A stretch of 8,473 bases of DNA from SIG480 sp045595605 (GCA_045595605.1 JAZOAS010000086.1:1-8473), one strand, 5' to 3'; positions 1-6,851 are shown, numbered from the stretch's first letter. A program made the numbers and translations. Notes: generated by a model from the letters alone, not told the origin.

Positions 1-1
1 A

Positions 2-202
2 CCGATTTCCACTGAGGAAAATACGCTTGCCAGGGAAAATGAAGCAGGCGACTGTTGGATATACGAGGTTGAAACGGAAAGTCTCATACTTAAAGACCGC
101 AGATTTGCAGTATTCTATCCTGCCGATTTGCACCGTCCGTGCAGAGCAGTAGCTAAGCCTACCTTGTGTAAAAAAGTTGTAGTTAAAGTTAAAATAGACT
201 AA
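2..202 (+). CDS. YhcH/YjgK/YiaL family protein, C-terminal end (5' truncated)
   Basis: The reading frame enters from the left edge and ends at a TAA at 200-202, giving 66 C-terminal residues. They carry the family hallmarks: a FAVFYPADLHRP stretch (residues 40-51 of the fragment), which matches the F-x-x-x-x-P-x-D-x-H-x-P signature of the cupin-like barrel, and a lysine/valine-rich final strand (KKVVVKVKID). Known members of this DUF386 family include NanQ/YhcH, a sialic acid anomerase, and YiaL from sugar-acid catabolism; the EbgC beta-galactosidase subunit is also related. They are small cytosolic proteins of about 150 residues, so more than half lies outside the window. The stop codon is only 14 bases before the next start, so the two genes are probably co-transcribed. 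Family assignment is firm, but the substrate cannot be told. Confidence 0.85.
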   Translation, partial: PISTEENTLARENEAGDCWIYEVETESLILKDRRFAVFYPADLHRPCRAVAKPTLCKKVVVKVKID

Positions 203-216
203 TTGGAGGAATAAAA

Positions 217-1017
217 ATGGCTTACTTTATGTCAAGAATGACAGTAAAAGAAATGAAAGAGGCAATGGAGAAGACAAAGACTGTCATCATCCCGACAGGC
301 GTTGTTGAGCAGCACGGTTACCACCTCACGCTTGCTACAGATATCCATAATGCTAACCGTCCGCTTGAAATCGCTGCAGACAGACTCAATGCAGTAGTTG
401 CTCCGTCTGTAAACTACTGCTTCTCAGGTGGTGAGCTTCTCGGAACAGTCAATGTCAGCCCGAATACCTTCGGTCTTTACATAAGCGAAATTGTTTCTGA
501 GTTTGTAAGAATGGGCTTTGAGAACATTGTTGTTTTCCTCGGTCATGCAGGAACAGACAACATCAACGCTCTCCGCAACAGCCTTCAGATGCTTCTCCGT
601 CGCGACAAGTCGATTGCAGAGAAGATTACTCTCTCACTTGTTGAAGCATGGAACCTCTCTCCGACATGGCTTTCGGGCTTTGCAATGGAGCCGGAGCACG
701 ACTTCCACGCAGGTATGATGGAGACTGCTCTTATGATGCACTGGGCTCCCGAAGATGTCCGCGACGAAATCGTTATGGATGAGGAGTACTTTGCTAAGAT
801 GATGCGCACCGATCAGGACTGGTTTGAGAAGAGAACAAAGCCGTTTGACGGTCAGTTCGTTGTTGAAACGGTTGGTCAGCGCGATGAAATCGAAGTTGGC
901 GTTATGGGTCTTCCTGAGCGCGCAACAAAGGAGCTCGGCGAAAAAATCTGCAATGAAATTGTTGATAACCTCTGCAATTACATCGACGAGCTTGAAGCTT
1001 TCAGAAAGAATAAGTAA
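217..1017 (+). CDS. Creatininase-superfamily metal-dependent hydrolase
   Basis: This complete 266-residue protein is the usual length for creatininase/creatinine amidohydrolase family enzymes, which are cytosolic metal-dependent hydrolases. The N-terminal metal motif is clear: PTGVVEQHG at residues 26-34, giving Glu31 and His33, followed by Asp42 in LATD. The second metal segment reads LGHAGTDN (residues 108-115, His110) where most relatives have NGHGGN. A third conserved block is HAGMMET at 164-170 (His164, Glu169). The start is set by GGAGGA at 205-210, six bases before ATG; no signal peptide is present. It follows the YhcH/YiaL-type gene by 14 bases, suggesting a sugar or sugar-acid operon. 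Besides creatininase, the superfamily includes mycofactocin MftE, the riboflavin-pathway FAPy deformylase and a hydrolase of inositol catabolism. An inositol or sugar-lactone role is possible from context but unproven; true creatininase activity is not implied. Confidence 0.85.
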   Translation: MAYFMSRMTVKEMKEAMEKTKTVIIPTGVVEQHGYHLTLATDIHNANRPLEIAADRLNAVVAPSVNYCFSGGELLGTVNVSPNTFGLYISEIVSEFVRMGFENIVVFLGHAGTDNINALRNSLQMLLRRDKSIAEKITLSLVEAWNLSPTWLSGFAMEPEHDFHAGMMETALMMHWAPEDVRDEIVMDEEYFAKMMRTDQDWFEKRTKPFDGQFVVETVGQRDEIEVGVMGLPERATKELGEKICNEIVDNLCNYIDELEAFRKNK

Positions 1018-1022
1018 GATTG

Positions 1023-1051
1023 AAAAAACACTCCGCGAGGAGTGTTTTTTT
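1023..1051 (+). terminator. Rho-independent terminator after the creatininase-family gene
   Basis: A perfect inverted repeat begins five bases after the stop codon: AAAAAACACTCC (1023-1034), loop GCGA, GGAGTGTTTTTT (1039-1050), with the T-run continuing to 1051. The GC-rich core CACTCC/GGAGTG followed by seven T residues is typical of an intrinsic terminator. It separates this operon from the FemAB operon, whose promoter starts directly after it. Confidence 0.9.
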
Positions 1052-1052
1052 G

Positions 1053-1081
1053 TTGCTTATCGCATCAAAAAATGCTATAAT
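1053..1081 (+). promoter_or_regulatory. Sigma-A promoter of the FemAB-FemAB-hydrolase operon
   Basis: TTGCTT (1053-1058) is separated by exactly 17 bp from a perfect TATAAT (1076-1081). A TG at 1073-1074, one base before the -10 box, adds an extended -10 element. It lies directly after the preceding terminator and about 42 bp before the first FemAB start. Transcription should begin near 1088, leaving a leader of about 36 nt with GAGGA (1113-1117) as the ribosome binding site. Confidence 0.8.
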
Positions 1082-1123
1082 ATATGATATGTAAAATAAG
1101 TATATTTGCTTTGAGGATATGTT

Positions 1124-2170
1124 ATGGTAATTAGAGCTTGCGAAAACGATTTTGACAGGTATTCAGAATTCTTGGAAAAACACGAACACGGTCATTTTTT
1201 GCAGTCACTTGAATGGCGCTTGTTCAAGTGTGACCAGAAAAGCTTTGCGCTGCTTTGTGAAGATGACGAAGGTGAAGTTTGTGGCGTTATGCTTCTTTTT
1301 GTGCAGAAGGTAAGGCGCTCGAAGAAGATTTTTCTATATTCGCCGCGCGGTCCTGTTTGCTCAAGAGAGGATACGAAGGTTCTGGCTGAGCTTCTTTCTG
1401 AAGCTGAGAAAATTGCGGGGGAGATTGGCGCGTATAAGCTGACGCTCGACCCCGACATTACCGAAAACGATAAAGTCTGGCTCGACTTTTTTGACAGAAA
1501 AGGCGCATTTATCGGAGAAAATAAGAAGGAGAATGCAATTCTCCAGCCGTTCTCGGTTTTTCGCGTAGATGTCAACAAAACAGATGAAGAGCTCCTTGCC
1601 TCGTTCCATTCAAAAGCGAGATACAATGTGAGAACATCGCTCAAAAGCGAGGCTGTATGCAGAATTGGAACGCGCGAGGATATCCCGGAGTTTTGCCGTC
1701 TTCTTTCTGCAACTGCCGAGCGCGACGGTTTTATAGCGCGCGACGAAAAATATTTCTTCGATATGTGCGATTGCCTCGGCGAAGATAAGTTCAAGATTTT
1801 TATGGTTGAGTGTGGAGGACGCGCCATTGCGGGCTCCGTCCTTGTTGCGTGCTCGGGTAAGACTTGGCATATGTACGCCGGAAGCTCTGAAGAATATAAA
1901 GAAACTATGCCGAATTTCCTCATGCAGTGGGAAATGATGCGCTGGTCGCGTGATAACGGCTGCTTCTTGTACGATATGCGTGGAATTGCAGGCGGCGCAG
2001 ATAAGCTCACTCCGATAGAAGGGCTTGTCCGCTTTAAGAAGCGCTTTGGCGGTGACCTCGTTTCATTTGTAGGAAGAATAGATGTAATTTACGATAAACG
2101 GGCAGACAGACAGTTAAAGCTTCTTTTTGGCGCTATAGATCTTGTCCGAACTATATTGGGAAGGAAATAA
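1124..2170 (+). CDS. FemAB/FemX-family peptidoglycan aminoacyltransferase, paralogue 1
   Basis: This 348-residue protein belongs to the FemAB family (FemA, FemB, FemX, MurM, MurN), non-ribosomal peptidyltransferases that move an amino acid from aminoacyl-tRNA onto the stem peptide of lipid II or its nucleotide precursor at the inner membrane face. Family blocks are YSPRGPV (72-78), FHSKARYNVR (161-170), ERDGFIAR (199-206), MPNFLMQWEMMRW (262-274), YDMRGIAG (283-290) and GLVRFKKRFGG (300-310). The fold expected is two GNAT-like domains. The size resembles Weissella FemX rather than S. aureus FemA/FemB at about 420 residues; there is no room for their coiled-coil arm. GAGGA sits seven bases before ATG. 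It leads a three-gene operon, five bases ahead of its paralogue. Family is certain; the amino acid added and whether the acceptor is lysine or diaminopimelate are not readable here. Confidence 0.92.
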   Translation: MVIRACENDFDRYSEFLEKHEHGHFLQSLEWRLFKCDQKSFALLCEDDEGEVCGVMLLFVQKVRRSKKIFLYSPRGPVCSREDTKVLAELLSEAEKIAGEIGAYKLTLDPDITENDKVWLDFFDRKGAFIGENKKENAILQPFSVFRVDVNKTDEELLASFHSKARYNVRTSLKSEAVCRIGTREDIPEFCRLLSATAERDGFIARDEKYFFDMCDCLGEDKFKIFMVECGGRAIAGSVLVACSGKTWHMYAGSSEEYKETMPNFLMQWEMMRWSRDNGCFLYDMRGIAGGADKLTPIEGLVRFKKRFGGDLVSFVGRIDVIYDKRADRQLKLLFGAIDLVRTILGRK

Positions 2171-2175
2171 GAGAT

Positions 2176-3240
2176 ATGATACAGTATGTAACCGATGAAA
2201 TTACGGCGAAGAAATACGAAGCGTTTGTTGAGTCTCATCCGAGAGGTCATTTTGTAAAATCGCTCAAATGGGCGGAGTTTAAAAAACCGTGGAAGTATGA
2301 CGCGTTTATGTCAGTTGACGAAAACGGCAATGTTCTCGGAAGTATGCTCATTATGACAAGCCGCGTTCCGAAAACAAAATATACTCATATGTACTGTCCG
2401 CGCGGACCTGTCACAACTGACGGCGACACCGCAACTCTTCTTGAGCTTCTTGCAGAGAGCAGAAAGCTTGGGGAGAAGTATAACGCATATGAGCTCTCAA
2501 TTGACCCTGATATTCTGGAAGATGACCCGTACCTTTCTGAGCTTTGCTCTGCAGGTTTTACGGTCAATAATACAAAGCACCGCCCGGAGTATCTCCAGGC
2601 GAGATATGTTTTCCGCCTTCCGATAAACGGTCGTGACGAGGAAGCTGTTTTTGCTTCCTTCCATTCAAAAACGAGATATAATGTCCGTCTTTCTGTAAAG
2701 AAAGGTGTAACCTCAAGAATCGGAACAAAAGAGGATTTGCCTGCTTTTGTTGAGATAATGAAAGAAACTGCCGTCCGCGACGGATTTATGGCAAGAAGCC
2801 TTAAATATTTTGAGGATATGTACGACGCTCTCGCTCCTGATAACCTCCGCCTTTATCTTATGGAATACGAAGGTCAGGTCATTTCGGGCGCTATCGCGAT
2901 TTTGTACGGTGACAAGGTCTGGTATCTCTACGGCGCAAGCAGTAACCGTGAGCGCAACCGTATGCCGAACTATATGATGCAGTGGGAAATGATCAAGTGG
3001 ACTATTGAAAACAACTGCAATATCTACGATTTCCGCGGTATAACGGGCGATATGGAGAAAACACAGCTTGACGGTCTTATCCGCTTCAAGGCAGGCTTTG
3101 CAGGCGAGAGATGTGACTTTGTCGGAAAGCTTGATATGTTCTTTAAGCCGAAAACTGCGAAAATCATCGAGAGCCTCCAGTCAAATTATCGCGCAATTAT
3201 CAGAAAAATCGGTGTAGTAAAATCAAGACTTTCAAAGTAA
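2176..3240 (+). CDS. FemAB/FemX-family peptidoglycan aminoacyltransferase, paralogue 2
   Basis: This 354-residue FemAB-family enzyme is a tandem paralogue of the gene before it. I count about 74 identical residues of 160 when aligning SFHSK (161-165) through VGKLD (316-320) to the upstream protein. Shared blocks are YCPRGPV (73-79), FHSKTRYNVR (162-171), RDGFMAR (201-207), YGASS (252-256), MPNYMMQWEM (263-272), YDFRGI (284-289) and GLIRFKAGFAG (300-310). It also lacks the coiled-coil arm of FemA/FemB. The gap to the upstream stop is five bases, and the ribosome binding site AAGGA (2161-2165) lies inside the end of the upstream gene, so translation is probably coupled. In known systems such paralogues act in order, each adding one residue of a cross-bridge; that division of labour is inferred. 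The first conserved glycine of the FGG motif is Ala309 here, a minor change. Confidence 0.92.
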   Translation: MIQYVTDEITAKKYEAFVESHPRGHFVKSLKWAEFKKPWKYDAFMSVDENGNVLGSMLIMTSRVPKTKYTHMYCPRGPVTTDGDTATLLELLAESRKLGEKYNAYELSIDPDILEDDPYLSELCSAGFTVNNTKHRPEYLQARYVFRLPINGRDEEAVFASFHSKTRYNVRLSVKKGVTSRIGTKEDLPAFVEIMKETAVRDGFMARSLKYFEDMYDALAPDNLRLYLMEYEGQVISGAIAILYGDKVWYLYGASSNRERNRMPNYMMQWEMIKWTIENNCNIYDFRGITGDMEKTQLDGLIRFKAGFAGERCDFVGKLDMFFKPKTAKIIESLQSNYRAIIRKIGVVKSRLSK

Positions 3241-3253
3241 AGAGGAAAAGTTT

Positions 3254-3979
3254 ATGCAGATAAAAGAAAGTGTATGGGAAGGGCTTAAGAGGCTTGATTT
3301 TCAGTTTGAAGGAAGAAATTGTATTCTTGTCTGTCCTGAAAACCCAATACAGGGAAATAAGTGGCTTTATAAAACCGAATATTTCGGAGCATTCCCGAAT
3401 TTTGAAATTGAGATGGTAAAGCGCGGGTACTACCTTGCTCATATCGAAACGGAAAGCAGGTGGAATCTCCCGTCGGATGATGCGATTCGACCGCGTTTTG
3501 TCGAATTCATGATAAAGGAATTTGACCTGAACGAAAAGTGCGTTCCCGTTGGAATGAGCTGTGGTGGTATGCAGGCTGTTTACTTTGCTGCAGAGTATCC
3601 ACAGTATGTAGCTGCTCTCTATATTGACGCGCCGGTGCTCAACTTCTTAAGCTGTCCGTTTGCGGTGGGAGAGGCTAAAACTGATTTTATCGAGCAGTTT
3701 GTTGAGCAGAGAAAGATGACTCTTTCTGAGATGTTAAACTACCGCAACCACCCGATTGACAATGCACATAAAATAATCGCTTCGAAAATTCCGTTGTGCC
3801 TTATCTGCGGAGCAGTTGATAAGGTTGTCCCATATAACGAAAACGGAAAACTTCTCTCGGAGATGTACAGGGCTTCGGGGGTAGAAATTTTGGAGATTTT
3901 AAAACCAGATTGCGACCACCACCCGCACGGGCTTTCAGACCCGACGCCGATTATTGAATTTGTTGAAAAGCATTATTAA
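3254..3979 (+). CDS. Alpha/beta hydrolase, acetyl-esterase-like, in the FemAB operon
   Basis: This 241-residue protein has an alpha/beta-hydrolase pattern. The nucleophile elbow is GMSCGG (100-105) with Ser102. The acid is likely Asp189 in GAVDKVVP. The histidine is one of His222, His223 or His225 in DCDHHPHG, near the C-terminus. The segment GNKWLYKTEYFGAFPN (34-49) and the GYYLAHIE strand (58-65) resemble the GxPWxWRxxFxG oxyanion region of intracellular acetyl-xylan or rhamnogalacturonan esterase-like hydrolases, as I remember them. There is no signal peptide or membrane segment, so it should be cytosolic. AGAGGA (3241-3246) is seven bases before ATG, 13 bases after the second FemAB gene and with no terminator between, so it is the last gene of that operon. 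Fold and catalytic serine are well supported. The substrate is unknown: a sugar acetyl ester, an amino-acyl ester or a small lipid ester are all possible. Confidence 0.8.
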   Translation: MQIKESVWEGLKRLDFQFEGRNCILVCPENPIQGNKWLYKTEYFGAFPNFEIEMVKRGYYLAHIETESRWNLPSDDAIRPRFVEFMIKEFDLNEKCVPVGMSCGGMQAVYFAAEYPQYVAALYIDAPVLNFLSCPFAVGEAKTDFIEQFVEQRKMTLSEMLNYRNHPIDNAHKIIASKIPLCLICGAVDKVVPYNENGKLLSEMYRASGVEILEILKPDCDHHPHGLSDPTPIIEFVEKHY

Positions 3980-4015
3980 AATAGCTTGCAACCAAACGGT
4001 TGCAAGCTATTTTTT
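3978..4015 (+). terminator. Terminator between convergent operons
   Basis: The perfect stem ATAGCTTGCAACC (3981-3993), loop AAAC, GGTTGCAAGCTAT (3998-4010) is extended by three A-T pairs to 3978/4013 and followed by T residues to 4015. It ends the FemAB-hydrolase operon, starting inside the hydrolase stop codon. The opposite-strand metallophosphoesterase gene stops at 4017, so the same hairpin read on the minus strand (ending in TTTTAAT) could also end that operon, with a weaker U-tract. Confidence 0.92.
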
Positions 4016-4016
4016 C

Positions 4017-4562
4017 TTAGAGAGAATGTTCCATATATGTATTTCCGTCAAGGTCTTTCCAGAGAACGGTGTCCTCGGTAAGAACCATATACCCGTGAGG
4101 TGAGTTTTCCTTCGGAATAGAAACAGAGCCGGGGTTTAGATAAAGATACCCGTCGCCGAATTCCTCGCATTTCGGAACATGTGTGTGTCCGTGGAGGAGG
4201 ATATCTCCGCGCTTGAGGTTGGGGGGAGTTTTGGTGTTAAACTTGTGACCGTGGGTTATGAAGACTGTGCGGTCAGCAAGCGGGAGAAGCGCGTATTCCG
4301 CCATAATGTTAAAATCAAGCACCATCTGGTCAACCTCAGCGTCACAGTTTCCGCGGACACAGAGAATATCGTTTTTAAGCTCGTTGAGCATTGATATAAC
4401 ATCCTTCGGGGCATATTCCTTTGGTAAGTTGTTGCGCGGGCCGTGGTAGAGAATATCTCCGAGAAGAAGGAGCTTATCAGCCATTTCTCTTTTATATGCA
4501 CTTATAAGCTTTTCGCAGTATTCTGCAGAGCCGTGAATATCAGAAGCAATCAACCATTTCAT
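4017..4562 (-). CDS. YfcE/MJ0936-family metallophosphoesterase
   Basis: This 181-residue protein matches the length of E. coli YfcE (184), a manganese-dependent phosphodiesterase of the calcineurin-like superfamily. All the dinuclear metal motifs are present in order: DIHG (Asp8, His10), GD (Asp36), RGNCD (Asn72), THGH (His104) and GHTH (His126, His128), with the usual LNPGS near 160. It should be an active soluble phosphodiesterase; the natural substrate of this family is not settled. AGGAGA (plus-strand 4571-4576) is eight bases before ATG and lies in the 15-base gap after nfo, so the two are almost surely co-transcribed from the nfo promoter. Pairing with a DNA-repair nuclease may hint at nucleotide or damaged-DNA end metabolism, but such adjacency is weak evidence. 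Its stop is two bases from the convergent terminator. Confidence 0.9.
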   Translation of the reverse strand: MKWLIASDIHGSAEYCEKLISAYKREMADKLLLLGDILYHGPRNNLPKEYAPKDVISMLNELKNDILCVRGNCDAEVDQMVLDFNIMAEYALLPLADRTVFITHGHKFNTKTPPNLKRGDILLHGHTHVPKCEEFGDGYLYLNPGSVSIPKENSPHGYMVLTEDTVLWKDLDGNTYMEHSL

Positions 4563-4577
4563 GTTTAAGTTCTCCTT

Positions 4578-5411
4578 TTAGTCTCTGTATAAATCTTTAA
4601 GAAGCGCAATCTCCTCGGCATAACCCGGAAGCTCGTTTGGCGTTTCAAGGAAGAAGGGGAGATGGCGAAGCTTCGGATGATTTATGATATTCTTAAAGGT
4701 ATCAACCCCGAGATAACCTTCGCCGATTTTTGCGTGGCGGTCCTTGTGACTCTCATAGCCGTGGAGAGAGTCGTTTAAGTGTATAGCCTTCAGACGCGAA
4801 AGACCGATGATACTGTCAAACTCCGATAAAACAGCGTCAAGGTTTTCTTTTATGTTGTATCCTGCATCAAAAACATGGCACGAATCAAGGCATACACCCA
4901 ACTTTTCGTTATGCTCAACCTTATCGATTATCGCGCGTATCTCCTCGAATTTACCGCCAATTTCAGAACCCTTACCGGCCATCGTTTCGAGAAGAATTGT
5001 TGTTGACTGGTCGGGTGTTATAATTTTGTTGAGAAGCTCTGCGATAAGCTCAATTCCAACTTCAACACCCTGCCCGACATGTGAGCCGGGGTGGAAGTTA
5101 TAAAGACTTCCCGGGGTATGCTCAAGTCGGGCGATGTCATCGCTCATAACTATGTGAGCAAACTCGCGGATTTTCACATCTTTCGATGCGGCGTTGAGCG
5201 TATATGGTGCGTGAGCAAGAATTGTTCCGAAGTTATTCTCTTTTGCAAACTCAAGAAAAGCCAAAATGTCATTTTCGTCAAGTGGCTTTGCAGCTCCTCC
5301 GCGCGGGTTTCTCGTAAAAAACTGAAAGGTGTTCGCACCGATGCTTGTCGCGGTTTCGCCCATTGCGAGATATCCTTTTGAAGATGAAAGGTGGCATCCT
5401 ATCGTAAACAT
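4578..5411 (-). CDS. nfo: Deoxyribonuclease IV (AP endonuclease)
   Basis: This enzyme cuts the DNA backbone 5' to abasic sites and damaged 3' ends in base excision repair. From ATG at 5411 it is 277 residues (E. coli Nfo is 285). Every ligand of the three-zinc TIM-barrel site is present at a constant offset from E. coli: His67, His107 (FHPGSHVG), Glu142 (LLETMAG), Asp176 and His179 (CLDSCHVFDAG), His211 (HLNDS), Asp224 and His226 (HKDRH), Glu256 (FLETP). The frame stays open upstream to an ATG at 5489, but 5411 is the correct start: it has AAAGGAGAG five bases away, the family begins at about this point (IGCHLSSSKG), and the promoter sits between the two ATGs, so the extra 26 codons would not be transcribed. 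It is the first gene of a two-gene operon and divergent from ypeB. Confidence 0.96.
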   Translation of the reverse strand: MFTIGCHLSSSKGYLAMGETATSIGANTFQFFTRNPRGGAAKPLDENDILAFLEFAKENNFGTILAHAPYTLNAASKDVKIREFAHIVMSDDIARLEHTPGSLYNFHPGSHVGQGVEVGIELIAELLNKIITPDQSTTILLETMAGKGSEIGGKFEEIRAIIDKVEHNEKLGVCLDSCHVFDAGYNIKENLDAVLSEFDSIIGLSRLKAIHLNDSLHGYESHKDRHAKIGEGYLGVDTFKNIINHPKLRHLPFFLETPNELPGYAEEIALLKDLYRD

Positions 5412-5415
5412 AATA

Positions 5416-5424
5416 CTCTCCTTT
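5416..5424 (-). promoter_or_regulatory. Ribosome binding site deciding the nfo start
   Basis: Read on the minus strand, AAAGGAGAG ends four bases before the ATG at 5411-5409, a near-perfect Shine-Dalgarno. The alternative upstream ATG at 5489 falls before the promoter's -35 box, so this site settles the start choice. Confidence 0.85.
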
Positions 5425-5444
5425 GATAAAGGTTTTCTGAGGTT

Positions 5445-5473
5445 ATTATACCATATCTCAAATTTCTCGGCAA
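5445..5473 (-). promoter_or_regulatory. Sigma-A promoter of nfo and the metallophosphoesterase gene
   Basis: On the minus strand, TTGCCG (5473-5468) is 17 bp from a perfect TATAAT (5450-5445). Transcription should start near 5438, giving a leader of about 27 nt that contains the nfo ribosome binding site. The -35 box matches consensus at four of six positions. It lies in the 129-bp gap between divergent nfo and ypeB. Confidence 0.75.
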
Positions 5474-5484
5474 GAACAGAAATT

Positions 5485-5515
5485 TGCATAAAAAAGGAAA
5501 GTGAGGATAAAACTA
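5485..5515 (+). promoter_or_regulatory. Candidate sigma-G (forespore) promoter of ypeB
   Basis: TGCATA (5485-5490) followed by an 18-bp spacer and AAAACTA (5509-5515) resembles the sigma-G pattern (about TGMATA, 18 bp, CATACTA), with five of seven -10 positions matching. The predicted start near 5522 lies about 19 nt before the ypeB ATG, just ahead of the ribosome binding site GGGGAGAGG (5528-5536). No good sigma-A promoter is seen in this direction. Sigma-G control fits ypeB, which B. subtilis expresses in the forespore. The match is by eye in AT-rich DNA. Confidence 0.45.
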
Positions 5516-5540
5516 ATAAAAAATCAAGGGGAGAGGAAAT

Positions 5541-6851
5541 ATGAGCCGCAGACTTGTTATAAGAGCGATATCCTTTATCGCAGTCGCGCTGATACTCAGC
5601 TTTGCAATAAATATAAAAAATATGAGAAGAATTAAGCGATACGAGCAGGTAATCTCAGAAAATTACAATCTCGCTTTTTCTGAAATTGTTGCAGGGATGA
5701 CAAAAATTGACTATGCCCTTGAAAAATGCGCGTATTCGGGAGATTCCTCGCTTGTTGCATCTCTCTGTGGAGAGGTTTTTTGCCAGGCAGAAGGCGCATC
5801 GCACGCTCTGTCCCGACTTCCTTTGCAGGAGCTTTCTCTTGAAAGCACAACTGAGTTCATATCCAGAACGGGAGACTTTGCCTATTATATACTGAAAAAA
5901 GCAGCTCGCGGAGAGGAAATAACAGATAGTGAGCTAAAAAGCCTTAAAAGGCTTTCTGAGGGTGCGTCGGATATCGTAGTCGAGCTTCACAGGATATCAA
6001 ACAGATTAGAAAAAGACAGCCTTGATTTATCGCGTGTTGATTTTAAAAACTATGAGGACAGGACGATAGCAGATATCAGGGAGCTTGAGCGCGAGTTTTC
6101 TGAATATCCCGTGCTTGTTTATGACGGTCCTTTTTCTGAAGAAACGAAAGGCAGAAAGGAGTATTATGACAGCTTACCTGAGGCAGCGGAAAGCGATATG
6201 TATAAAACTATCGCGCGTTTTTTTGGAGAGAAGAGGTTTGAAAAAAGCGGGGAGTGGGAGGATGACGGAATAAAGCTTCATACCTTCACTGACGGCGAGG
6301 TATATATCGACGTAGCTGAAAAAGGTGCGCTTGTTTATAAATGTATTTCGCAGAAGCCTCTCGGAGAGAGAAAACTGACGGCAGAAGAAGGGCTCCTTAA
6401 GGGAAAAGAAGCTCTTGAGAGAAGCGGGTTTTCCGGCCTTAAAGAAACTTATCATATGTGTTATGACAATCTCCTGATAATAAATTATGCAGGTGAGAAA
6501 AACGGCACGACGGTTTATCCGGATCTTGTGAAGGTCAGCATATCACTTTCTGACGGAAGTATTGTCGGGTTTGATGCGGCGGGATATATCAAAAATCATT
6601 CAGAAAGAGAAATAAGGGATATTGCAACGGGCGAAAAAGAGGCAAGAAAAAGGGTGTCAAAGAACTTGAAAGTACTCTCATATTCGCCGGCAATCATCCC
6701 GCGCGACGGAGCGGGAGAGGTGCTTGCACACGAGTTTGTATGTGAGACGGAAAACGGAGAACACTGCCTTGTGTATATAAATCCGGAAACCTTGAAGGAG
6801 GAAAGAATTCTTATTCTTATAGAGGACGAAAACGGAACACTCGCAATATAA
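5541..6851 (+). CDS. ypeB: Spore germination protein YpeB
   Basis: This 436-residue protein is close in size to B. subtilis YpeB (about 450). YpeB is placed at the inner membrane/cortex of spores and is needed for stable assembly and control of the cortex-lytic enzyme SleB during germination. An N-terminal membrane segment covers about residues 6-24 after a positive MSRR start, then a helical region to about 185. The signature EYPVLVYDGPFSE (188-200) is characteristic of YpeB. The C-terminal half fits three PepSY-like repeats, roughly 215-272, 277-350 (with VKVSISLSDGSIVGFDAAGY) and 355-432 (with CLVYINPETLKEERI). The ribosome binding site GGGGAGAGG is four bases before ATG. It is a single-gene unit with its own terminator. 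In many spore-formers sleB is adjacent; here it is not, so the partner must be elsewhere or absent. The gene implies a spore-forming host. Confidence 0.88.
   Translation: MSRRLVIRAISFIAVALILSFAINIKNMRRIKRYEQVISENYNLAFSEIVAGMTKIDYALEKCAYSGDSSLVASLCGEVFCQAEGASHALSRLPLQELSLESTTEFISRTGDFAYYILKKAARGEEITDSELKSLKRLSEGASDIVVELHRISNRLEKDSLDLSRVDFKNYEDRTIADIRELEREFSEYPVLVYDGPFSEETKGRKEYYDSLPEAAESDMYKTIARFFGEKRFEKSGEWEDDGIKLHTFTDGEVYIDVAEKGALVYKCISQKPLGERKLTAEEGLLKGKEALERSGFSGLKETYHMCYDNLLIINYAGEKNGTTVYPDLVKVSISLSDGSIVGFDAAGYIKNHSEREIRDIATGEKEARKRVSKNLKVLSYSPAIIPRDGAGEVLAHEFVCETENGEHCLVYINPETLKEERILILIEDENGTLAI

Noticed and set aside
1192..2010. Long open frame on the minus strand (272 codons) opposite the first FemAB gene
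   Set aside because: Its translation is serine- and arginine-rich with no recognisable motif, and it lies wholly antisense to a clear FemAB gene. It is a codon-bias shadow.
5412..5489. N-terminal extension of nfo from the ATG at 5489
   Set aside because: The promoter lies inside this stretch, the family does not have the extension, and a strong ribosome binding site marks 5411.
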